Part shown: piece after piece, positions 21,139 through 29,788 of the stretch | Numbering within the stretch: the stretch's first letter is position 1 | How the letters are laid out: every line of letters starts with the position of its first letter | From: Thermoanaerobacterales bacterium UBA4880 | Lineage (GTDB): Bacteria; Bacillota; Thermoanaerobacteria; Thermoanaerobacterales; UBA4877 | Direction: 5' to 3' | Assembly (NCBI GenBank): GCA_002399285.1 | Contig: DHDI01000011.1 | Span: 1 to 34,440 of the forward strand | DNA: 34,440 nt | Program-made: the position numbers and the translations under genes | The notes under the pieces: generated by a model | Databases searched by the model: none | What the model saw: only the letters and a program-made list of their open reading frames with translations | Told to the model about the DNA's origin: nothing

Positions 21139-23016
21139 ATGTTTAAGGTCAAGGATTATGACATAGCGGTAATAGGCGCGGGGCACGCAGGCTGCGAGGC
21201 AGGCCTGGCCGCTGCGCGCATGGGATACAGGACCGCCGTGTTTGCTATAAATTTGGACAGCATTGCCATGATGCCGTGCAATCCCGCCATGGGGGGACCG
21301 GCAAAGGGGCATCTTGTCAGGGAGATAGACGCCCTGGGCGGGGAGATAGGGGTAAACACGGACAAGACGATGATACAGGTGAGGACTCTGAATACAGGCA
21401 AGGGCCCGGCCGTGCAGTCCCTTCGTGCCCAATGCGACAAAAAGGCATATCAGTCCGCCATGAAATATACCCTGGAATTAACGCCCAATCTGGACGTCAT
21501 TCAGGGGGAGGTCACGGAGATAACGGCGGAGGGCAGCAGGGTCACCGGCGTGATAACCAAGACGGGAGCGGTCTACGGCGCGAAGGCCGTTATAGTTACT
21601 ACGGGCACCTACTTAAACGGCAGGATAATAATAGGAGACGTGATGTACAGCGGCGGGCCCAACGGACTCTATCCGGCTACCGAACTCTCCGCTTCCATAA
21701 AGCGGCTGGGTGTGAAGCTCATGAGGTTCAAGACGGGAACTCCCCCGAGGGTGGACAGGCGCACCATAGATTTTGACAGGATGGTCGTCCAGCCCGGAGA
21801 CACCATGCCCCAGCCCTTCTCATACCTCGACGACAGGGTAGATGTGCCGCAGCTGCCCTGCTATCTTACCTTTACCAACAGCAGTACCCATGATGTTATA
21901 AGGCGCAACCTGTCCCGGTCGCCGCTCTACAGCGGCAGGATAGAGGGGATCGGACCAAGATACTGTCCGTCCATCGAGGACAAGGTGGTCAAGTTTCCCA
22001 ATAAGGCGAGGCACCAGCTGTTCATCGAACCGGAGGGCATAAATACCTGTGAGATGTATGTTCAGGGTATGTCCACCAGTATGCCCGAGGATGTGCAGCA
22101 TGCCTTTCTGCACACTATAGCCGGGCTGGAGCAGGTGAGGATCATGAGGGACGCCTATGCCATAGAGTACGACTGCATCGATCCCACGCAGCTCACCCCT
22201 TGGCTGGAGTTTAAGGATATTCACGGACTGTTCTTTGCAGGCCAGATAAACGGTTCGTCCGGCTATGAGGAGGCTGCGGCCCAGGGTCTGATGGCGGGAC
22301 TCAATGCAGTGCTTGGGCTCAGGGGGGATAGACCCTTTATGCTGGACAGGAGCGAGTCGTATATAGGGGTCCTGATAGACGACCTGGTGACCAAGGGTAC
22401 CAACGAGCCATACCGCATGATGACGTCTCGGGCGGAGTACCGGCTGCTGCTGCGGCATGACAACGCCGATCTCAGGCTTACGGAAAAGGGATACCGAGTC
22501 GGCCTTGTCACCGAGGAGAGATATAAAAGGTATCTCATGAGAAAGGGCCAGATAGAGGACGAGACGGAGAGGCTAAAGAGAGCGCGGGTATCGCCTACGG
22601 AAGAGGTCATGGGGTATCTGCGGAGTATAGGCAGCAGCGGCATACATTCCGGCATAAGCCTGTATGAGCTCTTGAAGAGGCCGGAGGTCAATTATGCCGG
22701 CCTGGCATGCATAGATCACGGGCGGCCGGCTGACATTCTGCCGTCTGCCGCGGCCTCCATTGAGATCGAGATCAAATATGAGGGATACATCAAAAAGGAG
22801 ATTGAACAGGTGCAATCCTTTAAGAAGCTGGAGAACAGATCCATCCCCGAGGATATTCGCTATGAGGATATGTCCGGGCTGAGCACCGAGGCGAGGCAGA
22901 AGCTGGCGGCGATGAGGCCGGTCAATGTGGGCCAGGCCTCGCGGATATCGGGGGTATCGCCCTCCGATATATCCGTGCTTCTCATACAGCTTAAGGCGGG
23001 AGGGCATGCAAGATGA
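21139..23016 (+). CDS. mnmG: tRNA modification enzyme MnmG (GidA)
   Basis: 625 residues from ATG 21139, which has AGGGTGAT just upstream; the frame is open six codons earlier to a TTG. The FAD-binding N-terminus reads [20 protein letters not shown]. The family segments [20 protein letters not shown] and [13 protein letters not shown] are present, as is the C-terminal helical domain that binds MnmE ([18 protein letters not shown]). It uses FAD, NADH and methylenetetrahydrofolate with MnmE. It overlaps rsmG by 4 bases. Confidence 0.97.
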   Translation: MFKVKDYDIAVIGAGHAGCEAGLAAARMGYRTAVFAINLDSIAMMPCNPAMGGPAKGHLVREIDALGGEIGVNTDKTMIQVRTLNTGKGPAVQSLRAQCDKKAYQSAMKYTLELTPNLDVIQGEVTEITAEGSRVTGVITKTGAVYGAKAVIVTTGTYLNGRIIIGDVMYSGGPNGLYPATELSASIKRLGVKLMRFKTGTPPRVDRRTIDFDRMVVQPGDTMPQPFSYLDDRVDVPQLPCYLTFTNSSTHDVIRRNLSRSPLYSGRIEGIGPRYCPSIEDKVVKFPNKARHQLFIEPEGINTCEMYVQGMSTSMPEDVQHAFLHTIAGLEQVRIMRDAYAIEYDCIDPTQLTPWLEFKDIHGLFFAGQINGSSGYEEAAAQGLMAGLNAVLGLRGDRPFMLDRSESYIGVLIDDLVTKGTNEPYRMMTSRAEYRLLLRHDNADLRLTEKGYRVGLVTEERYKRYLMRKGQIEDETERLKRARVSPTEEVMGYLRSIGSSGIHSGISLYELLKRPEVNYAGLACIDHGRPADILPSAAASIEIEIKYEGYIKKEIEQVQSFKKLENRSIPEDIRYEDMSGLSTEARQKLAAMRPVNVGQASRISGVSPSDISVLLIQLKAGGHAR

Positions 23017-23717
23017 ACAGGGATTTTCTCGTGGATGCGCTGACGGATCTCGGCATAGCAAAGGGGTTTCATGTGGAACTGCTGGAGAAGTATTACGAGC
23101 GCGTGACGGAGAAGAACAAGGTCATGAACCTCACCTCGATCACCGGCGAGAGGGAATTTGTGATCAAACATATATGCGACTCGGCCGCTCCGCTGCTCTT
23201 TTTGGATCTCAGGAATAAAAAATGTATCGACGTAGGTACGGGCGGCGGTTTCCCAGGCATACCGCTCAGGATAATCGAAGGCAGCCTGAGCATGGACTAT
23301 GTCGAATCGGTGGGTAAAAAGGCGGATTTTGTCGCACAGACGGCCGAAGAGCTTGGCCTGGGGGGACGGGTATATGTAAAGCGGGCGGAGGACATGGGCA
23401 GGGATAAGACTGCAAGGGAGAGCTATGACGCCGTGTTTGCCAGGGCGGTCTCAGGACTCAACGTATTGGCAGAATACTGTACCCCGCTGCTCAAACCGGG
23501 AGGCATCCTTGCCGCATATAAGGGACCGGACCCAAAGGAAGAAATAGACGGCGCGCACGCAGCATTGGATGAACTGCACTGCAGGATGGATCGGCTCTGT
23601 GAGTATGAGCTGCCGTATACCGACATAAAGCATACCCTGGTCGTCATCAAAAAACACGGCAGTACGCCTGCAGATTATCCTCGCCCAACGGCCAAGATCA
23701 AAAGGCGGCCGCTGTGA
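23013..23717 (+). CDS. rsmG: 16S rRNA (guanine-N7) methyltransferase RsmG
   Basis: 234 residues. The SAM-binding motif is [17 protein letters not shown] near residues 69-85, preceded by [20 protein letters not shown], a family marker. It methylates G527 (E. coli numbering) of 16S rRNA. ATG 23013 overlaps the mnmG stop. Confidence 0.96.
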   Translation: MNRDFLVDALTDLGIAKGFHVELLEKYYERVTEKNKVMNLTSITGEREFVIKHICDSAAPLLFLDLRNKKCIDVGTGGGFPGIPLRIIEGSLSMDYVESVGKKADFVAQTAEELGLGGRVYVKRAEDMGRDKTARESYDAVFARAVSGLNVLAEYCTPLLKPGGILAAYKGPDPKEEIDGAHAALDELHCRMDRLCEYELPYTDIKHTLVVIKKHGSTPADYPRPTAKIKRRPL

Positions 23718-23864
23718 GATATCCTATACAATTTAACTTTTTTTTCCAAAAAAAGAAGGAATTATATAATTCTTGTCGAATCAATATATAGAAGATGTAT
23801 TTTATACATATGACGAGCTCTTTATTGATTTGATTTATCGTTCATTGCGGAAGGGGTGTGTAAA

Positions 23865-24674
23865 TTGATAGAATCAAGCGTCCAAAGGTCTATCAGCTAT
23901 ATTCCCATAGAAATGATAAGGCCTAATCCATATCAGCCGAGAAAGTTTATCTCTCAGGCATCCCTTGATGAACTCTCCGAGTCTATAAAAAATTACGGAG
24001 TCATTCAGCCGGTCACCCTGCGGAAGATTTCCGACGATTCATATGAGTTGGTCAGCGGGGAGCGGCGGCTGCGCGCGTCCCAGCTGGCGGGACTAAGGGA
24101 GGTGCCGGCGATCATTGTGGATATCATGGATGAAGATTCCGCCATTCTCGCGCTTCTCGAAAACCTGCAGAGGGAGGACCTCAATTTTCTTGAAGAGGCC
24201 GAAGGTTACTACAACCTGATCCAAGACCATAACCTCACGCAGGAGGAACTGGCAGGCAGGCTTTCAAAGAGCCAGTCGACTATAGCAAATAAATTGCGGC
24301 TGCTGAAGCTGCCTCAAAAGGTGCGGGAAATACTTATCGATAACAATCTGACCGAACGCCATGCGCGGGCGCTGCTCAGACTGCCCGACGAGGAAACTCA
24401 GCTTATAATTCTTGAACAGATCGTAAAGAAGGAGCTCAATGTAAAACAGACTGAAACGCTTATTGATAAATATATAAACGAGATATGTTCTAATAACGAC
24501 CCCAAGGAGGTACACAAACAGTCCGTCAAAAGAGCGTTGAAAGATCTTAGGATCTATATCAATACATTCAAGCAGGCGATAGATATGATGAACAAATCCG
24601 GTATCGCGGCCAGCCTGGAGCAGCGCGATTCTGATGATTACATAGAATTCGTTGTCAAAGTGCCAATTAAATAG
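23865..24674 (+). CDS. noc: Nucleoid occlusion protein Noc (ParB family)
   Basis: 269 residues from TTG 23865, which has GGGGTG six bases upstream; GTG 23856 is possible but poorly spaced. The ParB/CTPase domain has QPRKF, ENLQRED and the CTP-binding GERRLRASQLAG. The central helix-turn-helix region reads LSKSQSTIANKLRLLKLPQ, then NLTERHARALLRL, which is the Noc rather than the Spo0J form. The gene lies between rsmG and soj-spo0J, as in B. subtilis. It begins only about 12 residues before the ParB core, so the N-terminal membrane-targeting region of B. subtilis Noc is missing. Two perfect Noc sites in the window support the assignment. Confidence 0.9.
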   Translation: MIESSVQRSISYIPIEMIRPNPYQPRKFISQASLDELSESIKNYGVIQPVTLRKISDDSYELVSGERRLRASQLAGLREVPAIIVDIMDEDSAILALLENLQREDLNFLEEAEGYYNLIQDHNLTQEELAGRLSKSQSTIANKLRLLKLPQKVREILIDNNLTERHARALLRLPDEETQLIILEQIVKKELNVKQTETLIDKYINEICSNNDPKEVHKQSVKRALKDLRIYINTFKQAIDMMNKSGIAASLEQRDSDDYIEFVVKVPIK

Positions 24675-24682
24675 CAAAGTAT

Positions 24683-24698
24683 TGTTTCACATGAAACA
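24683..24698. promoter_or_regulatory. parS: parS centromere site
   Basis: TGTTTCACATGAAACA matches the ParB consensus TGTTTCACGTGAAACA at 15 of 16 positions. It lies 8 bases after the noc stop and 0.8 kb before soj-spo0J. Confidence 0.85.
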
Positions 24699-24702
24699 CA
24701 TG

Positions 24703-24780
24703 CCGCTTTTACAGCGGATCGGATCTGCGCAAAGGGAATCTTTGCCGCAGCCTGCGCCACTTTTATAGTGGCTATTGTTT
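24703..24780. other. Cluster of short hairpins beside parS
   Basis: Three small inverted repeats follow one another: CCGCT/AGCGG (24703-24717), GCAAAG/CTTTGC (24729-24745) and GCCACT/AGTGGC (24756-24772, followed by TATTGTTTT). The last could end noc transcription. No convincing gene lies in 24699-24827. Confidence 0.4.
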
Positions 24781-24827
24781 TATGGCTGCAAATTGCTGCG
24801 GGCACTGCCGTATAAACTTTAAGCAGT

Positions 24828-25103
24828 TTATCTGTCAAAAAGCATGTATACTCCGATTATAATAAAGATCAAGGCGCCGCCATATCTTATAAACTGTTCG
24901 GGAATGTTTTTTTTCATATATAAGCCTAGGCATACGGCAAGCGCGGAGCTGGCGATCAGGGCAACGGCCGATCCGATGAATACGCTTTTGGGGGACTCCG
25001 ACTTCGAGGCCATAAGTACGGTCGTCAACTGTGTCTTATCACCCAGCTCGGCGATAAATACGGTCAGTAGGGTGCCGATAAAGGTTTTAAGCAAATCAAT
25101 CAC
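24828..25103 (-). CDS. Single-domain UPF0016/Gdt1-like cation transporter
   Basis: 91 residues with three membrane segments. The family motif E-x-G-D-K-T is present as AELGDKTQLTTVLMAS at the end of the first helix. UPF0016 proteins (TMEM165, Gdt1, MneA) carry Mn2+ or Ca2+; most have two such motifs, so a one-motif protein must pair with itself or a partner. GTG 25103 overlaps its own GGAG; TTG 25094 is better spaced and may be the true start. Coupled to the small membrane gene upstream. Confidence 0.8.
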   Translation of the reverse strand: MIDLLKTFIGTLLTVFIAELGDKTQLTTVLMASKSESPKSVFIGSAVALIASSALAVCLGLYMKKNIPEQFIRYGGALIFIIIGVYMLFDR

Positions 25104-25380
25104 TCCTTTTCGATGATTTATGCTTTTGTTCCACGAGGAACAATGCTATAATTCTGTATAAGCAAAGATTTATACCGATACATATCACCAGAGAAAACAA
25201 AAAGGCATATAAAAGATATGATGTCCGCATCGGGACATACTGTTCCAGAAATATGCCTGCATCGGAAGGAAATGATATAAATGCGGCCATGGGGTTTGTA
25301 TTGTTTTTAAAAACCGGCAGCCAGGACAAAAAAGTCCATAGGACGCCGGCAGATATAAACTTGTATGGATTTATATTCAT
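25096..25380 (-). CDS. Small membrane protein of unknown function
   Basis: 94 residues, not recognised. Two to three hydrophobic segments (FISAGVLWTFLSWLPVF near the N-terminus, then TSYLLYAFLFSLVICIGINL and the following helix) end in a basic tail (EQKHKSSKRSD). ATG 25380 has AGAGG eight bases upstream. It overlaps the UPF0016 gene and so may be its partner, but it lacks the ExGD motif. A parS-like inverted repeat lies in its 3' end. Confidence 0.55.
   Translation of the reverse strand: MNINPYKFISAGVLWTFLSWLPVFKNNTNPMAAFISFPSDAGIFLEQYVPMRTSYLLYAFLFSLVICIGINLCLYRIIALFLVEQKHKSSKRSD
25127..25142. promoter_or_regulatory. parS-like inverted repeat
   Basis: TGTTCCACGAGGAACA matches the B. subtilis consensus TGTTCCACGTGAAACA at 14 of 16 positions. 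Its outer 6 bases pair perfectly. It may be a second, weaker parS about 430 bases from the first. Confidence 0.4.
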
Positions 25381-25526
25381 AAGGAAGACCTCTTACAACG
25401 TAGTTTTAATGATCCGCCGGGCACATAATAGATTGCGGACCGGCGCAGTACAATAAAATGCACTACATCTTGACTAATAATTTATATGAAAGGCTACGCA
25501 AGTATATTCCTGGGGGAGGAAATTTA

Positions 25527-26288
25527 ATGGGCAGGATAATGGCTATAGCCAACCAAAAGGGCGGCGTAGGAAAGACAACGACAGTCGTAAACCTGAGCTG
25601 CAGTATCAGCGCCAAGGGCAAAAGAGTGCTCATGGTGGATATCGATCCGCAGGGAAACACGACAAGCGGGATAGGTCTTGACAAAGATCATATGGAGAAT
25701 ACTATCTATGATGTGCTGCTGAATGATGAGAACATAAGGGACTGCATACAGCAGACGGAATATGAAAGGCTCTCTATCCTTCCCGCAAACATAGATCTGG
25801 CGGGAGCCGAAATAGAGCTGGTCTCGGTTGAGAGAAGGGAGTATAGGCTGAAGGATGCCCTTTCTTCGGTAAGGGATGAATATGACTTCATACTTATAGA
25901 TTGCCCGCCGTCGCTGGGTCTGCTCACTTTAAACGCCCTTTCCGCCGCGGACGCAGTGCTGGTGCCTATCCAGTGCGAATATTATGCTTTGGAGGGCCTT
26001 ACGCAGCTTATGAATACCATAAGCCTGGTGCAGAAGGGGCTCAACAAGGAGCTGGTAATAGACGGCGTGGTACTCACCATGTTTGACGGCAGGACAAATC
26101 TGTCCATTCAGGTGGTGGATGAGGTAAAGAAATACTTTAGGAACAAGGTGTACAGGTCGGTGATCCCGAGGAACATCAGGCTGGGGGAGGCTCCCAGTTA
26201 CGGTCAGCCCATAAGGGTCTATGATCCGAGATCCAAGGGCGCGGAGGCCTATGAAGATTTGGCAGAAGAAGTAATAGGGAGGGGTTAA
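25527..26288 (+). CDS. soj: Chromosome segregation ATPase Soj/ParA
   Basis: 253 residues from ATG 25527, which has GGGGGAGG seven bases upstream; the frame is open earlier to 25458 but the family start is MGRIMAIANQKGGVGKTTT. The deviant Walker A is KGGVGKTT. The other ATPase motifs are MVDIDPQGNTTSG and FILIDCPPSLGLLTLNAL. It works with Spo0J/ParB on parS and regulates DnaA in B. subtilis. It ends 1 base before parB. Confidence 0.97.
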   Translation: MGRIMAIANQKGGVGKTTTVVNLSCSISAKGKRVLMVDIDPQGNTTSGIGLDKDHMENTIYDVLLNDENIRDCIQQTEYERLSILPANIDLAGAEIELVSVERREYRLKDALSSVRDEYDFILIDCPPSLGLLTLNALSAADAVLVPIQCEYYALEGLTQLMNTISLVQKGLNKELVIDGVVLTMFDGRTNLSIQVVDEVKKYFRNKVYRSVIPRNIRLGEAPSYGQPIRVYDPRSKGAEAYEDLAEEVIGRG

Positions 26289-26289
26289 T

Positions 26290-27117
26290 ATGAAAAAAGG
26301 TCTTGGCAAGGGACTTCAGGCGCTCATACCCGAGACGGAAGCCGTACCGGCGAATGAGATAGCCATCGAAGATATTATAGCAAACGATAGTCAGCCGAGG
26401 AAGGAGTTCGACGCGGAGGCTTTAAATGCGCTTACCGACTCGGTCAGACAGTACGGCGTGCTGCAGCCCATACTTGTCTGCCCGGAGGATAACGGCTATA
26501 AGATAATAGCGGGGGAGAGGAGATACAGGGCTGCAAAGGCTGCGGGGCTGGACAAGATACCGGCGGTGGTCAGGGAGATCACCGAAAGAGAGAGCATGGA
26601 GCTGGCTTTGATAGAGAACCTGCAGAGGGAGGATCTGAATCCCATAGAAGAGGCCTCCGCCTACAAGGTATTGATGGAGGAATACGATCTGACGCAGGAG
26701 GAGATCGCCCGTGCGATAGGCAAGAGCAGGCCGGCGATAGCCAATTCACTGCGGCTTTTGAACCTGGACGGCAGAGTCAGGAAGCTTGTGGAGGGCGGAA
26801 AGATGTCGGCGGGACATGCCAAGGCCTTGCTGGGGATAGACAGCGGCAGGCAGTATGAGCTGGCGCTTAAGGTGATGGATGAGGACATGAGCGTCAGGGA
26901 GACGGAAAAATTGGTCTCCAGGCTGACTGAGGATAAGAGGGTAAGTAAGGTCAAGAGCGTGAGGAAGGACCCGCTGATAAAGGATATCGAGAGCCGTCTT
27001 GAGAGGACACTGGGCACAAAGGTGCTGATAAACAGGGGAAAAAAGGGAGGCAGGATCTACATAGAGTATTATTCCGACGAGGAGTTGGAGAGAATAATAG
27101 AGGCTATTGGAGGCTGA
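26290..27117 (+). CDS. spo0J: Chromosome partitioning protein ParB/Spo0J
   Basis: 275 residues. The start MKKGLGKGLQALIPE carries the ParA-stimulating basic N-terminus. The CTPase motif is GERRYRAAKAAG, followed by IENLQREDLNPIEEA and the helix-turn-helix LTQEEIARAIGKSRPAIANS. The C-terminal dimerisation domain ends YSDEELERIIEAIGG. It spreads from parS as a CTP clamp and loads SMC. GGGAGGGG precedes the start. Confidence 0.96.
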   Translation: MKKGLGKGLQALIPETEAVPANEIAIEDIIANDSQPRKEFDAEALNALTDSVRQYGVLQPILVCPEDNGYKIIAGERRYRAAKAAGLDKIPAVVREITERESMELALIENLQREDLNPIEEASAYKVLMEEYDLTQEEIARAIGKSRPAIANSLRLLNLDGRVRKLVEGGKMSAGHAKALLGIDSGRQYELALKVMDEDMSVRETEKLVSRLTEDKRVSKVKSVRKDPLIKDIESRLERTLGTKVLINRGKKGGRIYIEYYSDEELERIIEAIGG

Positions 27118-27121
27118 TATT

Positions 27122-27985
27122 ATGAGGTTTTATTGGGTGGATGCGTTTACCAAGGAGGCCTTCGGGGGCAATCCCACCGGGGTGGCGATAGGGGAGTGCA
27201 GCGAACAGGTGATGCAGGGCCTGGCCAAGGAGCTCGGCTTGTCCTACATAGCGTTCGTGAATCTTAAGAGCGGCATAAGCATCAGGTATTTTACCCCGGA
27301 GGCCGAGATCGATCTGTGCGGACATGCCACGATCGCCGCTTTTTTCGCACTGGCTGCGGGGGGCTATGTAAAGACGCCAAACGGTACGAGTGAATGCGGC
27401 TTCTCCACCAGGGCGGGAAATCTCAAGGTATACATGGAATGTGTGGACGGAGCTGTGGAAAGTGTGCATATGCTGCAGGCCCGGCCGAGGTTTGGAGATA
27501 AAGTGCCCAAGGATAGAACGGCGTATTACCTGGGCATATCGGAAGGGGATATAATCGGCGAGCCGATGGTCGTATCCGCGGGAGCGTATGATATAGTCGC
27601 AGGAATTTGCGATAAGAGGGTGCTGAACAGGATAAGTGCAGACGCGGAGAAGATAGCCGCGTTTACCGGGGAGTATAATGCGGCGGCGCTGCAGCTTTTC
27701 ACATTTGATACATATCTTAAGGAGGACGCCGTGCTGGTGCGGACCATGGTTCCGACGCCGGGGATAGGCGAGATGCCGGCAGCGGGTACGGCCAACGGGG
27801 CTCTCGGGGCGTATCTGGCGGAGACAGGCCTGGCAGATGGTAATCCGCTCAAGTTCAAGGCGGAGCAGGGAATAAATATGGGCAGGCCCAGCCTGATATC
27901 CGTGGAGGTCGCCAAGGGTGCCGGATATCAGGTGAAGGTGGGCGGCTCTGCAAGGATAATAATGGAGGGAGATTTAAGAGTCTGA
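27122..27985 (+). CDS. PhzF-family protein with altered active site
   Basis: 287 residues from ATG 27122, with GGAGG eight bases upstream inside the end of parB. The fold markers are VDAFTKEAFGGNPTGVAI and the conserved His68 in LCGHAT. The two other residues known to act in Pseudomonas PhzF are changed: Glu45 (NLSESTF) is Tyr42 here (GLSYIAF), and Asp208 (EDAATGSA) is Met218 (EMPAAGTA). The gene may therefore encode a protein of the fold with another function. Its four-base distance from parB suggests cotranscription. Substrate unknown. Confidence 0.85.
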   Translation: MRFYWVDAFTKEAFGGNPTGVAIGECSEQVMQGLAKELGLSYIAFVNLKSGISIRYFTPEAEIDLCGHATIAAFFALAAGGYVKTPNGTSECGFSTRAGNLKVYMECVDGAVESVHMLQARPRFGDKVPKDRTAYYLGISEGDIIGEPMVVSAGAYDIVAGICDKRVLNRISADAEKIAAFTGEYNAAALQLFTFDTYLKEDAVLVRTMVPTPGIGEMPAAGTANGALGAYLAETGLADGNPLKFKAEQGINMGRPSLISVEVAKGAGYQVKVGGSARIIMEGDLRV

Positions 27986-28067
27986 CGGACAACAGATACC
28001 TAACGCGGCTATCGAAATAAGATTTTATGGAAACATAATTAGGGTAAAAATAAAGGGGGGAATTATA

Positions 28068-28379
28068 TTGCTGGTCACCTGGTTGGAACTTGGAAGTCTC
28101 ATACTCGGACTGACTGCGTGGATACTTCCTCTTATATGCCTTCTGCGGCGCGATCAGGCTGGCAATGGGAATTGGACCGCCTTTTCGTTGGCGAGCATAG
28201 GCTGTTGTGGCGTTTCGTTATGCCTGCAAATTTTTTATTTTGATCATTTGGTAAAGATAGAGGATTGGTCAGCACTTTTGGATACCTCCCATGCAGTGGT
28301 ATTGGCCTCCTCTGTTCTTATAATAATTACGGTGGTACTCTATTCCGCTGCTGCGGTCGTCAGCCGTAACAAGAAATAG
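28068..28379 (+). CDS. Small membrane protein of unknown function
   Basis: 103 residues, three hydrophobic segments: LELGSLILGLTAWILPLICL, then SLASIGCCGVSLCLQIFYF, and VLASSVLIIITVVLYSAAAV. I do not recognise a family. The TTG start at 28068 has AAAGGGGGG upstream, which supports translation. It lies between phzF-like and the aminotransferase, with gaps of 82 and 126 bases. Confidence 0.65.
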   Translation: MLVTWLELGSLILGLTAWILPLICLLRRDQAGNGNWTAFSLASIGCCGVSLCLQIFYFDHLVKIEDWSALLDTSHAVVLASSVLIIITVVLYSAAAVVSRNKK

Positions 28380-28505
28380 CGGCCGTATGGCAAGCTGTCT
28401 GAACATCAGTGCGGTCTATCGGCCGCGGTTACCTGCCGCCGCGAAATATCATATATTATAATATGTACGGATTTGCTTTGAGTGTATTCATAAGGGGTTG
28501 ATAAA

Positions 28506-29642
28506 ATGATATATCTTGATAACGCAGCTACATCCTGGCCCAAGCCGGAGAGCGTCGCCAAGGCAGTATATGACTGCATACGGGAGAGCGGCGGCAATCC
28601 GGGCAGGAGCGGGCACAAGATGTCGCTGGAAGCGGGGAGGATAGTGCTGGACTGCAGGGATGCGGCAGCTGGACTCTTCGGTATAGACGACCCGATGAGG
28701 GTGATATTTACCTCGAATACCACCGACGGCCTTAATATGGCTATAAAGGGCATACTACAGCCGGGAGGGCATGCCGTTACCAGCAGTATGGAGCATAACT
28801 CGGTGGCCCGGCCGCTTAAAGCGCTGGAACCACAGGGAATAGAGACTACGTTTGTGGAAGCGGACAGGCTCGGCCGTATAGACCCCGAAGATATAGAAAG
28901 GGCCATAAGGCCGAATACCTCTTTGATAGTGCTGACCCTGGCTTCCAACGTCACGGGCACCATCCAGCCCTTCAGAGGGGTGGGCGCCATAGCCAAGAGG
29001 CATGGCATACCCTTCCTCTTGGACGCGGCTCAGGGAGCCGGCCATATATCCATCGATGTAAAGGCGGATAATATAGACCTGATGGCATTCCCCGGACACA
29101 AAGGACTGCTGGGCCCGCAGGGCACGGGAGGACTGTATGTGGGAGACGGCATCACTCTGAATACGATAAAGGAGGGCGGCACGGGCAGTTTTTCCGATTT
29201 GATAACCCAGCCGGATATACTGCCCGACCGGTTTGAGAGCGGTACGCTCAATACGCCGGGTCTGGCCGGGCTCGCGGCGGGCATCGGCTATATAAAGAGC
29301 GTGGGGATAGAGAACATCAGAGGACATGAGATAGACGCCTGCGGCAGGATCATCGGCGGCCTCGGAGAGATAGGCCGGGTCAAGCTGTATGGTCCCGCCG
29401 ATCCCGAGGCTCATGCGGGGGCAATAGCCTTTAACGTGGACGGCATGGATTCCACCGAGGTTTCATATCTGCTGGACAGCGAGTATGATATAGAGGTGAG
29501 GGCAGGCCTGCACTGCGCCGGCCTGGCCCATAAGACCATAGGGACCTTCGAGCAGGGCGCGGTAAGGGTGAGTGCCGGACCGTTCACCACCGAGGAAGAG
29601 ATCGGCGTCTTTTTGGATGCGGTGAAAAAAATAGCAAGGTAA
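28506..29642 (+). CDS. Cysteine-desulfurase-family PLP aminotransferase (class V)
   Basis: 378 residues. The start IYLDNAATSWPKPESVAKAV is typical of the class V family. The PLP lysine is in MAFPGHKGLLGPQGTGGLYV. The C-terminal segment VRAGLHCAGLAHKTIGTFEQ contains the cysteine in the position used by desulfurases for persulfide formation. It most resembles the small cysteine-desulfurase-like family common in Clostridia, not IscS or NifS proper. No IscU, SufU or ThiI lies next to it, so the sulfur acceptor is unknown. Start ATG has AAGGGG upstream. Confidence 0.9.
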   Translation: MIYLDNAATSWPKPESVAKAVYDCIRESGGNPGRSGHKMSLEAGRIVLDCRDAAAGLFGIDDPMRVIFTSNTTDGLNMAIKGILQPGGHAVTSSMEHNSVARPLKALEPQGIETTFVEADRLGRIDPEDIERAIRPNTSLIVLTLASNVTGTIQPFRGVGAIAKRHGIPFLLDAAQGAGHISIDVKADNIDLMAFPGHKGLLGPQGTGGLYVGDGITLNTIKEGGTGSFSDLITQPDILPDRFESGTLNTPGLAGLAAGIGYIKSVGIENIRGHEIDACGRIIGGLGEIGRVKLYGPADPEAHAGAIAFNVDGMDSTEVSYLLDSEYDIEVRAGLHCAGLAHKTIGTFEQGAVRVSAGPFTTEEEIGVFLDAVKKIAR

Positions 29643-29661
29643 GACTTGGCCGCCGGACTGA

Positions 29662-29687
29662 TCCCCGGGTAACAGTACCCGGGGATA
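29662..29687 (+). terminator. Terminator after the class V aminotransferase
   Basis: An 11-bp perfect stem (ATCCCCGGGTA / TACCCGGGGAT) with a 4-base loop is followed by ATTTATCC, about 20 bases after the stop. Confidence 0.75.
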
Positions 29688-29788
29688 TTTATCCGCGCAC
29701 ACGCTGCGGCGTAATATTCATATTGAGTATGGAAGCATAAATGTGATATATTAAATATGCAAATCTAATAATAAACGGGTGAATAAAT

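Noticed and set aside
23069..23084. parS-like sequence inside rsmG
   Set aside because: Only 12 of 16 positions match the consensus, which is within what coding sequence gives by chance.
24638..24838. Minus-strand frame of 66 codons between noc and the UPF0016 gene
   Set aside because: It overlaps the 3' end of noc and covers parS and the hairpins; no family match or ribosome binding site.
27104..27469. Minus-strand frame over the PhzF-like gene
   Set aside because: Shadow of the PhzF frame in GC-rich sequence, without recognisable features.
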